The notes: generated by a model from the letters alone, not told the origin. A stretch of DNA of 36,673 bases from Chloroflexota bacterium (GCA_021783595.1 JAJXTS010000008.1:1-36673); one strand, 5' to 3'. Counted from the first letter of the stretch, positions 1 to 7,641 are shown. Numbers and translations: made by a program.

Positions 1-121
1 GCGTGTTCTCGGCTCGCAGGCGCTCGACCTCGCGCCGGAGGTCGGCGTACGACGGGTCGCTCCTCGAGCGGGGCTGGTCGCTCTCGTCCGTGCCGGGCGC
101 TCCGCTACTGCTATGAGGTCT
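1..121 (-). pseudogene. Possible 5' fragment of a coiled-coil protein, no start codon seen
   Basis: Read on the minus strand, the first 121 bases are open and end in a heptad-like stretch (SYADLRREVERLRAEN), the sort of N-terminal coiled coil found in some transposases and helicase/primase-type proteins. The frame is closed by TAG at 122-124 and holds no ATG, GTG or TTG after it, so as written the gene cannot begin here. It may be a decayed gene end or a chance open frame. The rest lies outside the window, so no function can be given. Confidence 0.2.
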
Positions 122-130
122 CTAGAGTAG

Positions 131-152
131 GGGAGAGCGGATTCGAGGCCGC
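131..152. repeat. Left copy of imperfect tRNA-like direct repeat
   Basis: These 22 bases match 1746-1767, the acceptor/T-arm part of tRNA-Gly, at 18 positions (mismatches at 137, 138, 147 and 148). The shared core GGATTCGA is the T-loop sequence of the tRNA. The two copies enclose the AbiE pair, as a degenerate attachment-site duplication would, but no integrase is present and the match is not exact. Confidence 0.35.
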
Positions 153-230
153 TGGGAGCGATGAGCCTTGCGCTTCTCGGGCAAACCACTTACGGTTTCG
201 ACAGGGGTTTGCCGCAACAGGACTTCATCG

Positions 231-797
231 ATGAACGAGCTGGTCGAAACGAACCGCAGGCGTCTTCGCGAGATCGCCCTCGAGCAGTACGGCTACGTCA
301 CGACCCGCGACGCCGAGCGCCTGGGAATCACGCTCAACGCCTTCCACCTGATCGTGCACCGTGGGGGCCTCACGCGCACCGCGTTCGGCGTCTACCGATT
401 CGCCCCTGAGGAGATCCCCGTCACCGGCCGCGACGGCTACATGGAGGCCGTGCTCGCGGTCGGCCCCGGCGCCTTCCTCTTCGCCGACGCCGTCCTCGCC
501 CTCCACGACCTCGCTCTCGTCAACCCGCCACGCATTCGAGTGGGTACTCCGAGCCGGGTGCGGAAGGGTACCCTTCCCCCGGCAATCGAGGTCGTGCGCG
601 TTGATCTCCCCGGAGCGGACCTGGAGGTGTTCGAGGGCATCCCGTGCACGACGGTCGCGCGGGCGCTCCTGGACTGCGTTGGCATCGTGATGGCCGACCG
701 GCTCCTCGACGCTGCGAACGATGCCGTCGGGCGAGGCCTGCTCCGGCGAAATGACCGCGAGCGCGTGCTCGCGCAGCTTGGCGGGCCCGATGCCTGA
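231..797 (+). CDS. abiEi: AbiEi-family type IV antitoxin / transcriptional regulator
   Basis: This 188-aa protein is the antitoxin partner of an AbiE toxin-antitoxin pair. In the family it binds DNA to repress its own operon and counters the nucleotidyltransferase toxin without direct contact. Residues 1-60 form the typical winged helix (REIALEQYGYVTTRDAERLG, then a recognition helix and GGLTRTAFGVYRF). The rest resembles the AbiEi C-terminal domain, with FADAVLALHDLALVNP and GIPCTTVARALLDC. The start at ATG 231 was chosen because the fold begins there and a weak CAGGA lies 9 bases before it; the frame is open back to TTG 168. The stop overlaps the toxin start by 8 bases, so the two are translationally coupled. 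By eye this region is less GC-rich than the rest of the window, which fits acquisition by transfer. Confidence 0.85.
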   Translation: MNELVETNRRRLREIALEQYGYVTTRDAERLGITLNAFHLIVHRGGLTRTAFGVYRFAPEEIPVTGRDGYMEAVLAVGPGAFLFADAVLALHDLALVNPPRIRVGTPSRVRKGTLPPAIEVVRVDLPGADLEVFEGIPCTTVARALLDCVGIVMADRLLDAANDAVGRGLLRRNDRERVLAQLGGPDA

Positions 798-1629
798 CCC
801 GCCGCGGAACCTCGCGTCGCTCCAGGCACGCATCAGGAACGAGGCCAGCCGCGCAGGTCGGGCCGACAACACGGTCGCGCGCCTCGTCGCGAACGTCGTC
901 GTCGGCCAGCTGCTGCCGCCGGGAGTCATCAAAGGCGGGAGCGCCCTCAAGATCCGGATGGGCGACGCGCAGACGCGGTTCTCACGCGACCTCGATGCCA
1001 TACGTTCCGCCGGCGCGACGCTCGATGACTACCTCGACGAGCTCGACGAGAATCTCAGGGCTGGCTGGCACGGTTTCACCGGCACCGTGCGCGACGCTCC
1101 ACCGCCGCACGTGCCCCCGACCGTACCGCCGGAGTACGTCATGAAGCCGTTCAAGATCGCGCTCGCGTACAAGGGCAGCGCGTGGGTGACGATCGACTTC
1201 GAGCTTGGGCGCGACGAGGTCGGCAGCACGGCCGCGCCGGAGCTGGTGATCGCCCCGACCGTCATTGAGCTCTTCGTTGCACTCGGCCTGCCGGAGCCAG
1301 CCCCGATCCCGCTCCTGCCGGTCGACCATCAGATCGCGCAGAAGTTGCACGCGTGCACTTGGGCCGGTGACGGGCGCGGCAATGACCGGGCGCACGACCT
1401 CGTCGACCTCCAGGTTCTGGTCCGACAGGAGCAGCCCGACCTGGCAACCGCCGGCCTCACCGCGGCTCGCCTGTTCGCGTCGCGCCGGGCTCAGGCGTGG
1501 AAGCCCGTCGTCGTCGCGTACGACAACTGGGGCTCAATCTACGCCGCGGCGGCAGAAGGCCTCGAGGTGCTCGCCACCGTCGATGAGGCGATCGCGTGGG
1601 CTAACGAAGAGCTGATCGCGAACATGTAG
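790..1629 (+). CDS. abiEii: AbiEii-family nucleotidyltransferase toxin
   Basis: This 279-aa protein belongs to the DNA polymerase beta-fold nucleotidyltransferases of the AbiEii/AbiGii group. Characterised members act as bacteriostatic toxins in type IV systems, and some block tRNA function by adding nucleotides to the 3' end. Visible motifs are GGS (residues 49-51) for nucleotide binding, the metal-binding Asp pair in RFSRDLDA (D67, D69), and the later family motif with K185 (QIAQKLHA) and RAHDLVDL (200-207). All catalytic motifs are present and the frame is intact, so the toxin looks functional. ATG 790 lies inside the antitoxin gene (8-base overlap). A tRNA gene lies 110 bases downstream; in view of the known tRNA-directed activity of some relatives this is suggestive, but no more than that. 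Confidence 0.88.
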   Translation: MPDPPRNLASLQARIRNEASRAGRADNTVARLVANVVVGQLLPPGVIKGGSALKIRMGDAQTRFSRDLDAIRSAGATLDDYLDELDENLRAGWHGFTGTVRDAPPPHVPPTVPPEYVMKPFKIALAYKGSAWVTIDFELGRDEVGSTAAPELVIAPTVIELFVALGLPEPAPIPLLPVDHQIAQKLHACTWAGDGRGNDRAHDLVDLQVLVRQEQPDLATAGLTAARLFASRRAQAWKPVVVAYDNWGSIYAAAAEGLEVLATVDEAIAWANEELIANM

Positions 1630-1739
1630 CCTCGGCGCGGAAGTCGAGACAATCGCGAGCGCTGTGCTCAGGCCCCAGCGACCGGAATCCGGGCGCGGAC
1701 GACCAGGCAGGGTGTCGCCCTGAGCGTGAGAGAGGGAAG

Positions 1740-1815
1740 TGGAGCGGGAGACGGGATTCGAACCCGCGACATTCTGCTTGGGAAGCAGACACTCTGCCAG
1801 CTGAGTTACTCCCGC
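1740..1815 (-). tRNA. tRNA-Gly (anticodon CCC), CCA encoded
   Basis: The minus strand folds as a full cloverleaf. The acceptor stem GCGGGAG (1815-1809) pairs with CTCCCGC (1750-1744). The anticodon stem TCTGC/GCAGA holds loop TTCCCAA, giving anticodon CCC, which reads GGG codons. The T arm has GGTTCGAATCC. The discriminator T (1743) is followed by a genome-encoded CCA (1742-1740). The gene faces away from the AbiE pair with its 3' end next to it, the usual side for element insertion. Confidence 0.97.
1746..1767. repeat. Right copy of tRNA-like repeat (within tRNA-Gly)
   Basis: This is the partner of 131-152 (18 of 22 positions identical). It lies in the 3' half of tRNA-Gly, covering the T arm and part of the acceptor stem, the part of tRNA genes most often used as an integration site. 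Confidence 0.35.
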
Positions 1816-1828
1816 TCGGGAGACCCGC

Positions 1829-1834
1829 ATTCTA
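1829..1834 (-). promoter_or_regulatory. Likely -10 box of the tRNA-Gly promoter
   Basis: The minus strand reads TAGAAT here, ending 13 bases before the first base of the mature tRNA. This places transcription start about 7 bases upstream of the tRNA, a normal short leader. No good -35 box is visible. Confidence 0.5.
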
Positions 1835-2117
1835 GCGCGCCGGCCCGCGGAGCGGGGTCGTCCTCCTGGCGGTCGTCGCCTTGCCCTAGGGCGATCCGCT
1901 GCCCCGCGACGAGCCGCTGGCCCCTTGCGGCTCGTCGGCACCCTCGACGTTTTGGGGCCGGGCCCGGCCGGGCCGGATTGCGGGCCGTCTGCCTCTGGCG
2001 GCCGACGCCGGTCCCCGCGAACGTTCGGCCGGGGACTCGAGCGCCGCCGAAGCTGGCCGCGCCACCACAACCGCCCCCCTGACGAGACCCAGAAGCGCGT
2101 CCCGGGAGGGTACCCAG
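1835..2117. other. Intergenic stretch, no gene seen
   Basis: The roughly 280 bases between the tRNA promoter and the next gene hold no supportable coding region; the open frames here lack plausible starts or composition. The only element I can point to is the GGGAGGG ribosome-binding site at about 2104-2110 for the gene at 2118. Confidence 0.5.
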
Positions 2118-2738
2118 ATGCGGCACGCGATCGGCTTGGCGGCGACCCTTGCCCTGCTCGCCGTCCTTGCCCCGCCAGCCCTCGCATCGGACAGCGGGCC
2201 CCTGTACACGTGGCGGTACGCGGAGCTGTACTACGCGTCCGAGGCAGTCCCGTCGTCCTCGCCGGGCATCCACTCCCAGCTGACAATCCGGATCTCCCAG
2301 TCCGAGACGCGCGACGGGGCCACGTCCACCGTGCAGGTGATCTCGACGGGCTGGTCCACGAGCGCTGGGGGCGGCATGGACTACGACTGGTACGCGGCCT
2401 ACGAGATCGTCGGGCCCTACGACCCGTCGCTCGGCGGCGTCGACCCGTCGTTGCGGAGCGCCTGGATCAGCACGGGGCCGATCGAGCTCGCGTGCTACCA
2501 GGGGCAGTGCCCGGCGCTGCCCGCGCAGCTCAGCGTGTCGGGGACGTGGACCGCCACCGGTCCGGCCAGCGCCACCACCGAAAAGGTGATCGACGACCTC
2601 GGCTGGTCAAGCAACCTGATGCGGCGCGAGCGCCCGGCCAGCAGCGATGTCGTCCTGTCGCCGGCCCTCGACCGACCGGCAGTCCTCATCCGTTCCGTGA
2701 TCGCCTCTCAGTCGCAGGTCTCCATCCCGCTTCGGTGA
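2118..2738 (+). CDS. Secreted protein of unknown function
   Basis: The protein has 206 aa. Residues 1-24 are a clear signal peptide: basic start MRH, hydrophobic core, and cleavage near ALAS-DSG. The mature part is rich in Ser, Thr, Tyr and Trp, with strand-like alternation (LTIRISQSETRDGATSTVQVIS) and one Cys pair in ACYQGQC, so it is probably an exported beta-sheet protein. I recognise no family. The start is set by GGGAGGG 7 bases upstream of ATG. It stands alone, between the tRNA and a decayed stretch. Confidence 0.7.
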   Translation: MRHAIGLAATLALLAVLAPPALASDSGPLYTWRYAELYYASEAVPSSSPGIHSQLTIRISQSETRDGATSTVQVISTGWSTSAGGGMDYDWYAAYEIVGPYDPSLGGVDPSLRSAWISTGPIELACYQGQCPALPAQLSVSGTWTATGPASATTEKVIDDLGWSSNLMRRERPASSDVVLSPALDRPAVLIRSVIASQSQVSIPLR

Positions 2739-2774
2739 GTCCTCGAGAGCGACGACGCCCCACGAGGGGGATCG

Positions 2775-3240
2775 ATGCGGGCGTTGCGGGGCGCCCGTGT
2801 TGGGGCGCCCGGGCTCTCGCTCGCCATCGCGGCCGGGTGTGGCGAGACGCCCGCCTCCGCCACCCCCGGCCGTCCCTTCCTCGGCCGCGCACGGTCCGGA
2901 GGGGGCGGTCACCGCGCCCCTGTCGCCCCCCGGGACCCGGGCGGCCCCGGCGGCCCGGGGGGCCGCCCCGACCGCGGCGGTCTGGGACGAGCCCCAAGGC
3001 CTGGGCCGTGCTGGGCCTGCGCGTGGACGGGCGAGGCGGCTCGGCTGATGACGGACGGCAGCTGCGGGCGGCGTCCCACGACCCCGGACGGTACGCCCCG
3101 CGGGTGGGCGAGGGGATTGCCCAGGGCAGCGAGCGCAAGCTGGAGGCCGCCATTCTCGCGCCGAAGCCGGCCGCCGCCAGCTCGGCCGGGGCGCTGGGAA
3201 CGGCCGTGCTTGGCGTGCGGAGGATAATGGCCCCGCATGG
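2775..3240 (+). pseudogene. Possible decayed lipoprotein gene
   Basis: ATG 2775 follows a good GAGGGGG ribosome-binding site and opens a short signal-like peptide ending in a lipobox-like AAGC (GLSLAIAAGCGETPA). The coding character then appears to move to a second frame near 2880-3000 (Ala/Pro-rich) and to a third near 3060-3220 (RVGEGIAQGSERKLEAAIL), as if frameshifts had broken one gene. No single frame gives a convincing protein through the region. It could equally be non-coding GC-rich sequence with chance open frames. Confidence 0.25.
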
Positions 3241-3287
3241 CAGTGCCGCCGGGGGTGTCACTGGTGCGGGTGCGTTGGAGCGCACCC
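3223..3287 (+). promoter_or_regulatory. Candidate promoter and 5' hairpin of the gene at 3301
   Basis: GATAAT at 3223-3228 is a plausible -10 box, giving a leader of about 65 bases. At 3268-3287 the leader holds a perfect stem, GGGTGCG/CGCACCC, with the 6-base loop TTGGAG. The stem ends 2 bases before the Shine-Dalgarno AGGAGG (3290-3295). The placement suggests mRNA stabilisation or translation control. Confidence 0.4.
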
Positions 3288-3300
3288 CCAGGAGGTGGTC

Positions 3301-3936
3301 ATGAGACGACTATTCCTCGCCGCGGCCGTCGCGGCCCTTCTCGTCGCGGCCCTGCCGGCGGTCGCCTCGGCGCACGGCTCCGAGGGGCACTGGGGGCATG
3401 CCGCCAAGGTGACGCTCTGCCACCAGGCCTCCAACGGCTCGTGGCACACGATCACGGTCGGCGCGCCGGCGGCCCGGGCCCACCTGCGGCACGGCGACAC
3501 CCTGGGCGCGTGCGCCGCGGGCTCCAAGCCTGGCGCGCCGGCCACGACCTGCACGTTCAGCTCGCCGAGCGTCCTCTACTACAACGACGCCGCCAAGACG
3601 TCCCTCTACGCGTCCGGCTGGCTGAGGTTCAGCTGGACGATCGCGACCGGCGCGTTCCTCGCCCCCGGCGAGTGGACGGAGGTCGCGCCGCCGTACACGG
3701 GCACGGTCTACCACAACGTGTTCGCCAGCGGCACGGTGACGGGCGGTGCCGTGAGCCTGATGACCGCGACGCGGTCCGACAATTACCCGCCGTTCGCGTT
3801 CACCGGCACGCTCAGCCCGTTCGCGCAGGCCGGCAGGTCCGCCTCGACGTTCACCGGGACGGCCGCAGGCGGCTACCTGACGGCGGTGGGGGCGATCACC
3901 TGCGGCCGGTGGCCGGGCGGTGACGCCGACGACTAG
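3301..3936 (+). CDS. Secreted protein with CHQ...ITV...AHLRHGD...C motif
   Basis: The protein has 211 aa and a signal peptide (residues 1-25, cleavage near VASA-HGS). Next comes VTLCHQASNGSWHTITV...AHLRHGDTLGAC (about residues 36-70). This Cys/His motif recurs near the N- or C-terminus of many bacterial secreted proteins and has no proven function that I know of; its two Cys and several His could form a disulfide or bind metal. The remaining 130 residues are Thr/Ser/Gly-rich and look like a beta-sandwich with one further Cys pair (TTCTF and ITCGR). AGGAGG 5 bases before ATG 3301 fixes the start. The GC-rich inverted repeat after the stop (3965-3979) may end transcription. Confidence 0.75.
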   Translation: MRRLFLAAAVAALLVAALPAVASAHGSEGHWGHAAKVTLCHQASNGSWHTITVGAPAARAHLRHGDTLGACAAGSKPGAPATTCTFSSPSVLYYNDAAKTSLYASGWLRFSWTIATGAFLAPGEWTEVAPPYTGTVYHNVFASGTVTGGAVSLMTATRSDNYPPFAFTGTLSPFAQAGRSASTFTGTAAGGYLTAVGAITCGRWPGGDADD

Positions 3937-4055
3937 CGGGCGAATCGGGCCCGGCCCGACATGACCCGCCGACGGCGGGCCGGGGGCCGGGCGCCCGCCC
4001 GCGCGAGGCCGCCCCGGGACTCCCGGCGGCGGCCTTCTCGTGGCTCCCCGGCGCG

Positions 4056-4730
4056 TCAGCCCGGCTGCGGGCCGGCCAGCTCGCGCCCGCGGCGCACGGC
4101 CTCGACGATGGCGTCCACGGTCCGCACGCGGCCCATCCTGGGCATCATCTCGTCCACGGCGTGGGCGTGGCCGGCGGCCGAGCGGGCAGCCATGGCGCCC
4201 AGCGCGAACACCTGGGCGTAGCCGCGCTCGTAGGCGTCGCGGGCGGTGGACTCCACGCCGATGTCGGTGCTGATGCCGCCGAGGATGATGGTGTGGATCC
4301 CGCGGCGACGCAGCTGGAGGTCCAGCTCGGTGCCGTAGAAGGCGCCCCACTGGCGCTTGGCGATGACGATGTCGCCGGGCTCGGGGCCAAGCTCGGGGAT
4401 GATCTCGGCGAAGTCGGCGGGCGGCGCGGGCGGCGCCGACTGGGCCGGAGCGCCGGGCTGGGCCGGAGCGCCGGGACCCGCGGTGCCGCCGGGACCCGCG
4501 GCGTCGGCGGGCGGGTGGAGGGCGTCGCGGCGGTCGGCGGACGGGGTGACGTGCACGAGGACCACCTGCACGCCGGACTCGCGGCAGGCCCGTGCGAGCC
4601 GAGTGGCGTTGGCCAGCACCTCGGTCCCCGGGATCGGGACGGTGGGCATCGCCACGATGCCGCGCTGGAGGTCGATCAGGACGAGCGCGGTCCGGGCGGG
4701 GTCGATGGGGTCGAGCGGGGCGGTGGTCAT
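4056..4730 (-). CDS. Isochorismatase-fold hydrolase-like protein, YecD type, lacking the catalytic Cys
   Basis: This 224-aa protein is an isochorismatase-like (cysteine hydrolase) fold. The Asp (LVLIDLQ, D20) and Lys (VIAKRQWGAF, K125) of the usual catalytic triad are present. In the third motif, GGISTDIGVESTARDAYERGY, Gly158 stands where active members have Cys. From memory, E. coli YecD has the same GIST-IGVESTAR pattern and a similar tail (here MMPRMGRVRTVDAI), so this is a subfamily trait rather than a fresh mutation, and the reaction, if any, is unknown. Residues 79-104 are a Gly/Pro/Ala insert encoded by 18-base repeats (4441-4494). Its start overlaps the upstream kinase-like gene by 4 bases, so the two form an operon. 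Confidence 0.85.
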   Translation of the reverse strand: MTTAPLDPIDPARTALVLIDLQRGIVAMPTVPIPGTEVLANATRLARACRESGVQVVLVHVTPSADRRDALHPPADAAGPGGTAGPGAPAQPGAPAQSAPPAPPADFAEIIPELGPEPGDIVIAKRQWGAFYGTELDLQLRRRGIHTIILGGISTDIGVESTARDAYERGYAQVFALGAMAARSAAGHAHAVDEMMPRMGRVRTVDAIVEAVRRGRELAGPQPG

Positions 4731-5386
4731 CGGGGCTCCTCGCGGATGGCGGTGTCGGCCGGCTTGCCGCGGAGCGCCGCGGCCAGGACCAGCTCAGCCG
4801 CGCGTTCGGTGCCGAGGACCCCGGTGTTGAGCATGAGCGTGTACAGGAGCGGGTTGCGCCAGTCCGCGCCGTGGACCTGGCGCAGGTACGCCGCTCGGTT
4901 GGCGTCCGCCTCGCGGATGCGGCGCCGGGCGGTCTCGAGGGCGATCACCTCGCGCTCGCGGATGGCCTGGACCCGGATGGCGGGGTCGGCGTAGAGGTAG
5001 GCGTGCGTGGCGTTCGGGTGCTCGCGAAGGATCGCGGCGGCGCCGCGCCCGACGATCACGGCGTTGCCCGTCGCCGCGAGCTCCTCGAGCACGGCCCGCG
5101 TGAGCTGGACGATGCGCGGCCGAGGGTCCGAGGCGACCTCGGGGTACGGCGGCTCCCAGCCGAACCCGGCGGCGGGCACCTGCGCGAACGAGGCGATGAC
5201 GCGGTCGAGGAGGCGGGTGGGCTGCTCGTCGGCGCTCTCCACGAGCGACGGGTCCATGTCGGCCCGTCGGGCCACCTCCTCGATGATCCAGCGGTCCACG
5301 AAGGTGGCCCCGAGGCGGTCGGCGACGAGGCGTCCGATTGTGGTGCCCCCGGCTCCGTACTCGCGCGCGATGGTGACGATCGGCAT
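4727..5386 (-). CDS. Cytidylate kinase-like family protein
   Basis: This 219-aa protein matches the cytidylate-kinase-like P-loop family. It begins MPIVTIAREYGAGGTTIG, the family's Gly-rich loop, which lacks the classical GK(S/T). RAVLEELAATGNAVIVGRGAAAIL (about 110-133) and HAYLYADPAIRVQAIRERE (about 140-158) follow, as in other members. The substrate is unknown; true CMP kinases are encoded elsewhere in most genomes and differ in sequence. ATG 5386 was chosen over upstream in-frame codons because GAGGAG lies 8 bases before it and the fold starts at residue 2. It is the first gene of a pair with the isochorismatase-like gene and is divergent from the drug exporter at 5549. Confidence 0.82.
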   Translation of the reverse strand: MPIVTIAREYGAGGTTIGRLVADRLGATFVDRWIIEEVARRADMDPSLVESADEQPTRLLDRVIASFAQVPAAGFGWEPPYPEVASDPRPRIVQLTRAVLEELAATGNAVIVGRGAAAILREHPNATHAYLYADPAIRVQAIREREVIALETARRRIREADANRAAYLRQVHGADWRNPLLYTLMLNTGVLGTERAAELVLAAALRGKPADTAIREEPR

Positions 5387-5548
5387 GCCGCGGGCTCCTC
5401 TGTGGCATATACTCCCGTTTCTCGAATTATATCGACTGGTGGAGTGTTTGGAGCCCGAAGGGTTCCCGGGCACTCGCCGGGTCGGACGCGCCTGGACGGG
5501 GGCGATCCTCCTCGCCGAGCCGCTGGCGCGCGAGTCGGAGGCGGCCGC
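5387..5548. promoter_or_regulatory. Divergent promoter region
   Basis: This is one of the few AT-rich spots in the window, between the kinase-like gene (minus) and the exporter (plus). The minus strand has a perfect -10 hexamer TATAAT at 5431-5426, giving a leader of about 35 bases for the kinase-like gene. The plus strand has TATACT at 5408-5413, a possible -10 for the exporter. No convincing -35 box is seen on either side. Confidence 0.45.
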
Positions 5549-7276
5549 ATGACTGCGTCAGGCGCCCCGGGGCGGGGGCTGTCCCGCGTCCCGTACAAGT
5601 GGGTGGCGCTGTCCAACACCACCCTCGGCGTCCTGATGGCCACCATCAACGCGTCGAGCCTGGTCATCGCGCTGCCGGCCGTGTTCCGCGGGATCAACCT
5701 GGACCCGCTGGACCCCTCGAACTTCACGTACCTGCTGTGGGTCCTCAACGGCTACCTGCTTGCGAGCGCGGTGCTGGTGGTGACACTCGGCCGGGTGGGC
5801 GACATGTACGGCCGCGTCCGCATGTACAACCTGGGCTTCGTGGTGTTCACGGCGGGCTCGATCGGCCTGTCGGCGACGTGGAGCACCGGCACCGCCGGCG
5901 CGGTCGAGATCATCGTGATGCGGATCGTGCAGGCGGTGGGCGGGGCGCTGCTGATGGCGAACTCGGCGGCGCTGCTGACCGACGCGTTCCCCGCCAACGA
6001 GCGGGGCATGGCGCTGGGCATCAACCAGATCGCGGGCCAGGCGGGCACGTTCCTCGGGCTGATCCTAGGCGGCGTGATGGCCGCCATCGACTGGCGCTGG
6101 GTGTTCCTGCTCAACGTGCCGGTGGGGGTGGTGGGGACGGTCTGGGCGTACGTGGCGCTGCGCGAGCTGGGCGAGCGGCACCCCGCGCACATCGACTGGC
6201 TGGGCAACCTCACGTTCGCGCTCGGGCTGGGCCTGGTGCTGGTCGGGATCACGTACGGCATCGCCCCGTACGGCGACCAGCCCACCGGCTGGGGCAACCC
6301 TCAGGTGATCGGGGCGATCGTCGCGGGCGTCGCGCTGCTGGGCGCCTTCGCGGCCATCGAGCGGCGGGTGCCCTCACCGATGTTCCGGCTCGAGCTGTTC
6401 CGGATCCGGGCGTTCGCCGCCGGCAACCTCGCGGGCCTGCTCAGCTCGGTGGGGCGCGGCGGGCTGCAGTTCCTGCTGATCATGTGGCTGCAGGGGATCT
6501 GGCTGCCGCTCCACGGCTACTCGTTCGAGAGCACGCCGTTCTGGGCGGGCATCGCGATGCTGCCGCTGACGGCGGGCTTCGTGGCCGCCGGGCCGGTGTC
6601 GGGCTACCTCTCGGACCGCTTCGGGGCGCGGCCGTTCGCCACGGCCGGGATGCTGCTGGCCGCGCTCTCGTTCCTGCTCCTGATGGCGCTGCCGTCGGAC
6701 TTCGCCTACCCGGCGTTTGGCGCGGTGATCTTCCTCAACGGCGTGGCCTTCGGGCTGTTCGCCTCGCCCAACACCGCGGCGATCATGAACAGCGTCCCGG
6801 CCCGCCACCGCGGGGCGGCGTCGGGGATGCGGGCGACGTTCCAGAACGCGGGCATGCCGCTTTCGATCGGCGTGTTCTTCACGCTGATGATCCTGGGCCT
6901 GCAGGCGTCGGTGCCGACCACGATGTACCAGGGGCTGACGGCCAGCCACGTCCCGGCGCGGGCGGCGCAGACGCTGTCGCACCTGCCCGCGGTGGGCTAC
7001 CTGTTCGCCGCGTTCCTCGGCTACAACCCGCTCCAGTCTCTGCTCGGGCCGACGGTGCTCAACGCGCTGCCGGCCTCGGACGCCGCGCACCTGGTGAGCA
7101 CCGGGTTCTTCCCGTCGCTGATCGCGGGGCCGTTCCACGACGGCATCGTGGTGGTGCTCAGCTTCTCGATCGCGATGTCGCTGGTCGCGGCGGCGGCGTC
7201 GTGGCTGCGCGGCGGGCGCTACGTCCACGACGAGCAGGAGGCGGCTCGCCTGGAGTCGGAGCCGGACGCGGGCTGA
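5549..7276 (+). CDS. MFS drug exporter, DHA2 (EmrB/QacA) type, 14 membrane segments
   Basis: The protein has 575 aa. It is a proton-driven multidrug exporter of the 14-helix DHA2 family, located in the cytoplasmic membrane. Segment 1 begins VALSNTTLGVLMATINASSLVIALP, matching the EmrB start. The loop 2-3 motif is LGRVGDMYGRVRMYNLGF, the motif C region is NQIAGQAGTFLGLILGGVMAAIDWRWVFLLNVPVG, and the second-half motif A copy is GYLSDRFGARPFATAG. Long loops after about residue 450 (ASVPTTMYQGLTASHVPARAAQTLSHLPAVGYLFAAFLGYNP, here abbreviated by position 450-495) fit the family. ATG 5549 has GGAGG about 7 bases upstream. Its divergent neighbours are small-molecule enzymes, which does not identify the substrate. 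Confidence 0.9.
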   Translation: MTASGAPGRGLSRVPYKWVALSNTTLGVLMATINASSLVIALPAVFRGINLDPLDPSNFTYLLWVLNGYLLASAVLVVTLGRVGDMYGRVRMYNLGFVVFTAGSIGLSATWSTGTAGAVEIIVMRIVQAVGGALLMANSAALLTDAFPANERGMALGINQIAGQAGTFLGLILGGVMAAIDWRWVFLLNVPVGVVGTVWAYVALRELGERHPAHIDWLGNLTFALGLGLVLVGITYGIAPYGDQPTGWGNPQVIGAIVAGVALLGAFAAIERRVPSPMFRLELFRIRAFAAGNLAGLLSSVGRGGLQFLLIMWLQGIWLPLHGYSFESTPFWAGIAMLPLTAGFVAAGPVSGYLSDRFGARPFATAGMLLAALSFLLLMALPSDFAYPAFGAVIFLNGVAFGLFASPNTAAIMNSVPARHRGAASGMRATFQNAGMPLSIGVFFTLMILGLQASVPTTMYQGLTASHVPARAAQTLSHLPAVGYLFAAFLGYNPLQSLLGPTVLNALPASDAAHLVSTGFFPSLIAGPFHDGIVVVLSFSIAMSLVAAAASWLRGGRYVHDEQEAARLESEPDAG

Positions 7277-7329
7277 CCGGCCTGCGCCCGCGTGCACCAC
7301 GGCGCTCAGATCGGCGGCGCGGTCGCCCG

Positions 7330-7608
7330 CTACCGGATGGGCGGCTCCGCGCGCTGGGGCTGGCGGGTCGCCATCCCCCGGATCGCCAGGAGGTGGGCGA
7401 AGCCGAGGCCGAGGCGGTGGCCCAGGCCATGGCGGCCGGGGATCCCGCCGGCGTGGCGGGCGGGGACGGCCGTCGAGCGCAGGCCGTCGGCCTCGGCGCG
7501 CAGGCCGGCGACGCGCCGGTCAACCTCGATGCCGAGGCCGGCGTACAGGTTGCCGGTGAGGAGGCGCGGCTGGTCGTACCGCGCCCAGGTCGTCCGCTTG
7601 GTGGCCAT
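7330..7608 (-). CDS. Small protein of unknown function, likely controlled by the adjacent ArsR-like regulator
   Basis: The protein has 92 aa, starting MATKRTTWARYDQPRLLTGN, and is rich in Arg, Gly and His towards the end (RHGLGHRLGLGFAHLLAIRG). I recognise no family and see no signal peptide or membrane segment. Support for a real gene is an AGAGGAA ribosome-binding site 8 bases before ATG 7608 and a 20-bp inverted repeat (7622-7641) just upstream, of the same build as the one upstream of the regulator gene. It lies 69 bases after the regulator on the same strand and could also be read through from it. Confidence 0.6.
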   Translation of the reverse strand: MATKRTTWARYDQPRLLTGNLYAGLGIEVDRRVAGLRAEADGLRSTAVPARHAGGIPGRHGLGHRLGLGFAHLLAIRGMATRQPQRAEPPIR

Positions 7609-7621
7609 TGTGTCGTTCCTC

Positions 7622-7641
7622 TGTTAGATCTTGGTCTTACA
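7622..7641. promoter_or_regulatory. Candidate ArsR-type operator upstream of the 92-aa gene
   Basis: TGTTAGA, 6 bases, TCTTACA: an inverted repeat with 6 of 7 arm positions paired. Its left arm is identical to that of 8843-8862 and its length is the same (7-6-7). It lies 13 bases before the ATG at 7608, where a bound repressor would block transcription or the ribosome site. Confidence 0.5.

Noticed and set aside
3965-3979. Factor-independent terminator CCCGCC-GAC-GGCGGG between convergent genes
   Set aside because: The stem is only 6 bp with a 3-base loop and no T run; in DNA this GC-rich such stems are common by chance.
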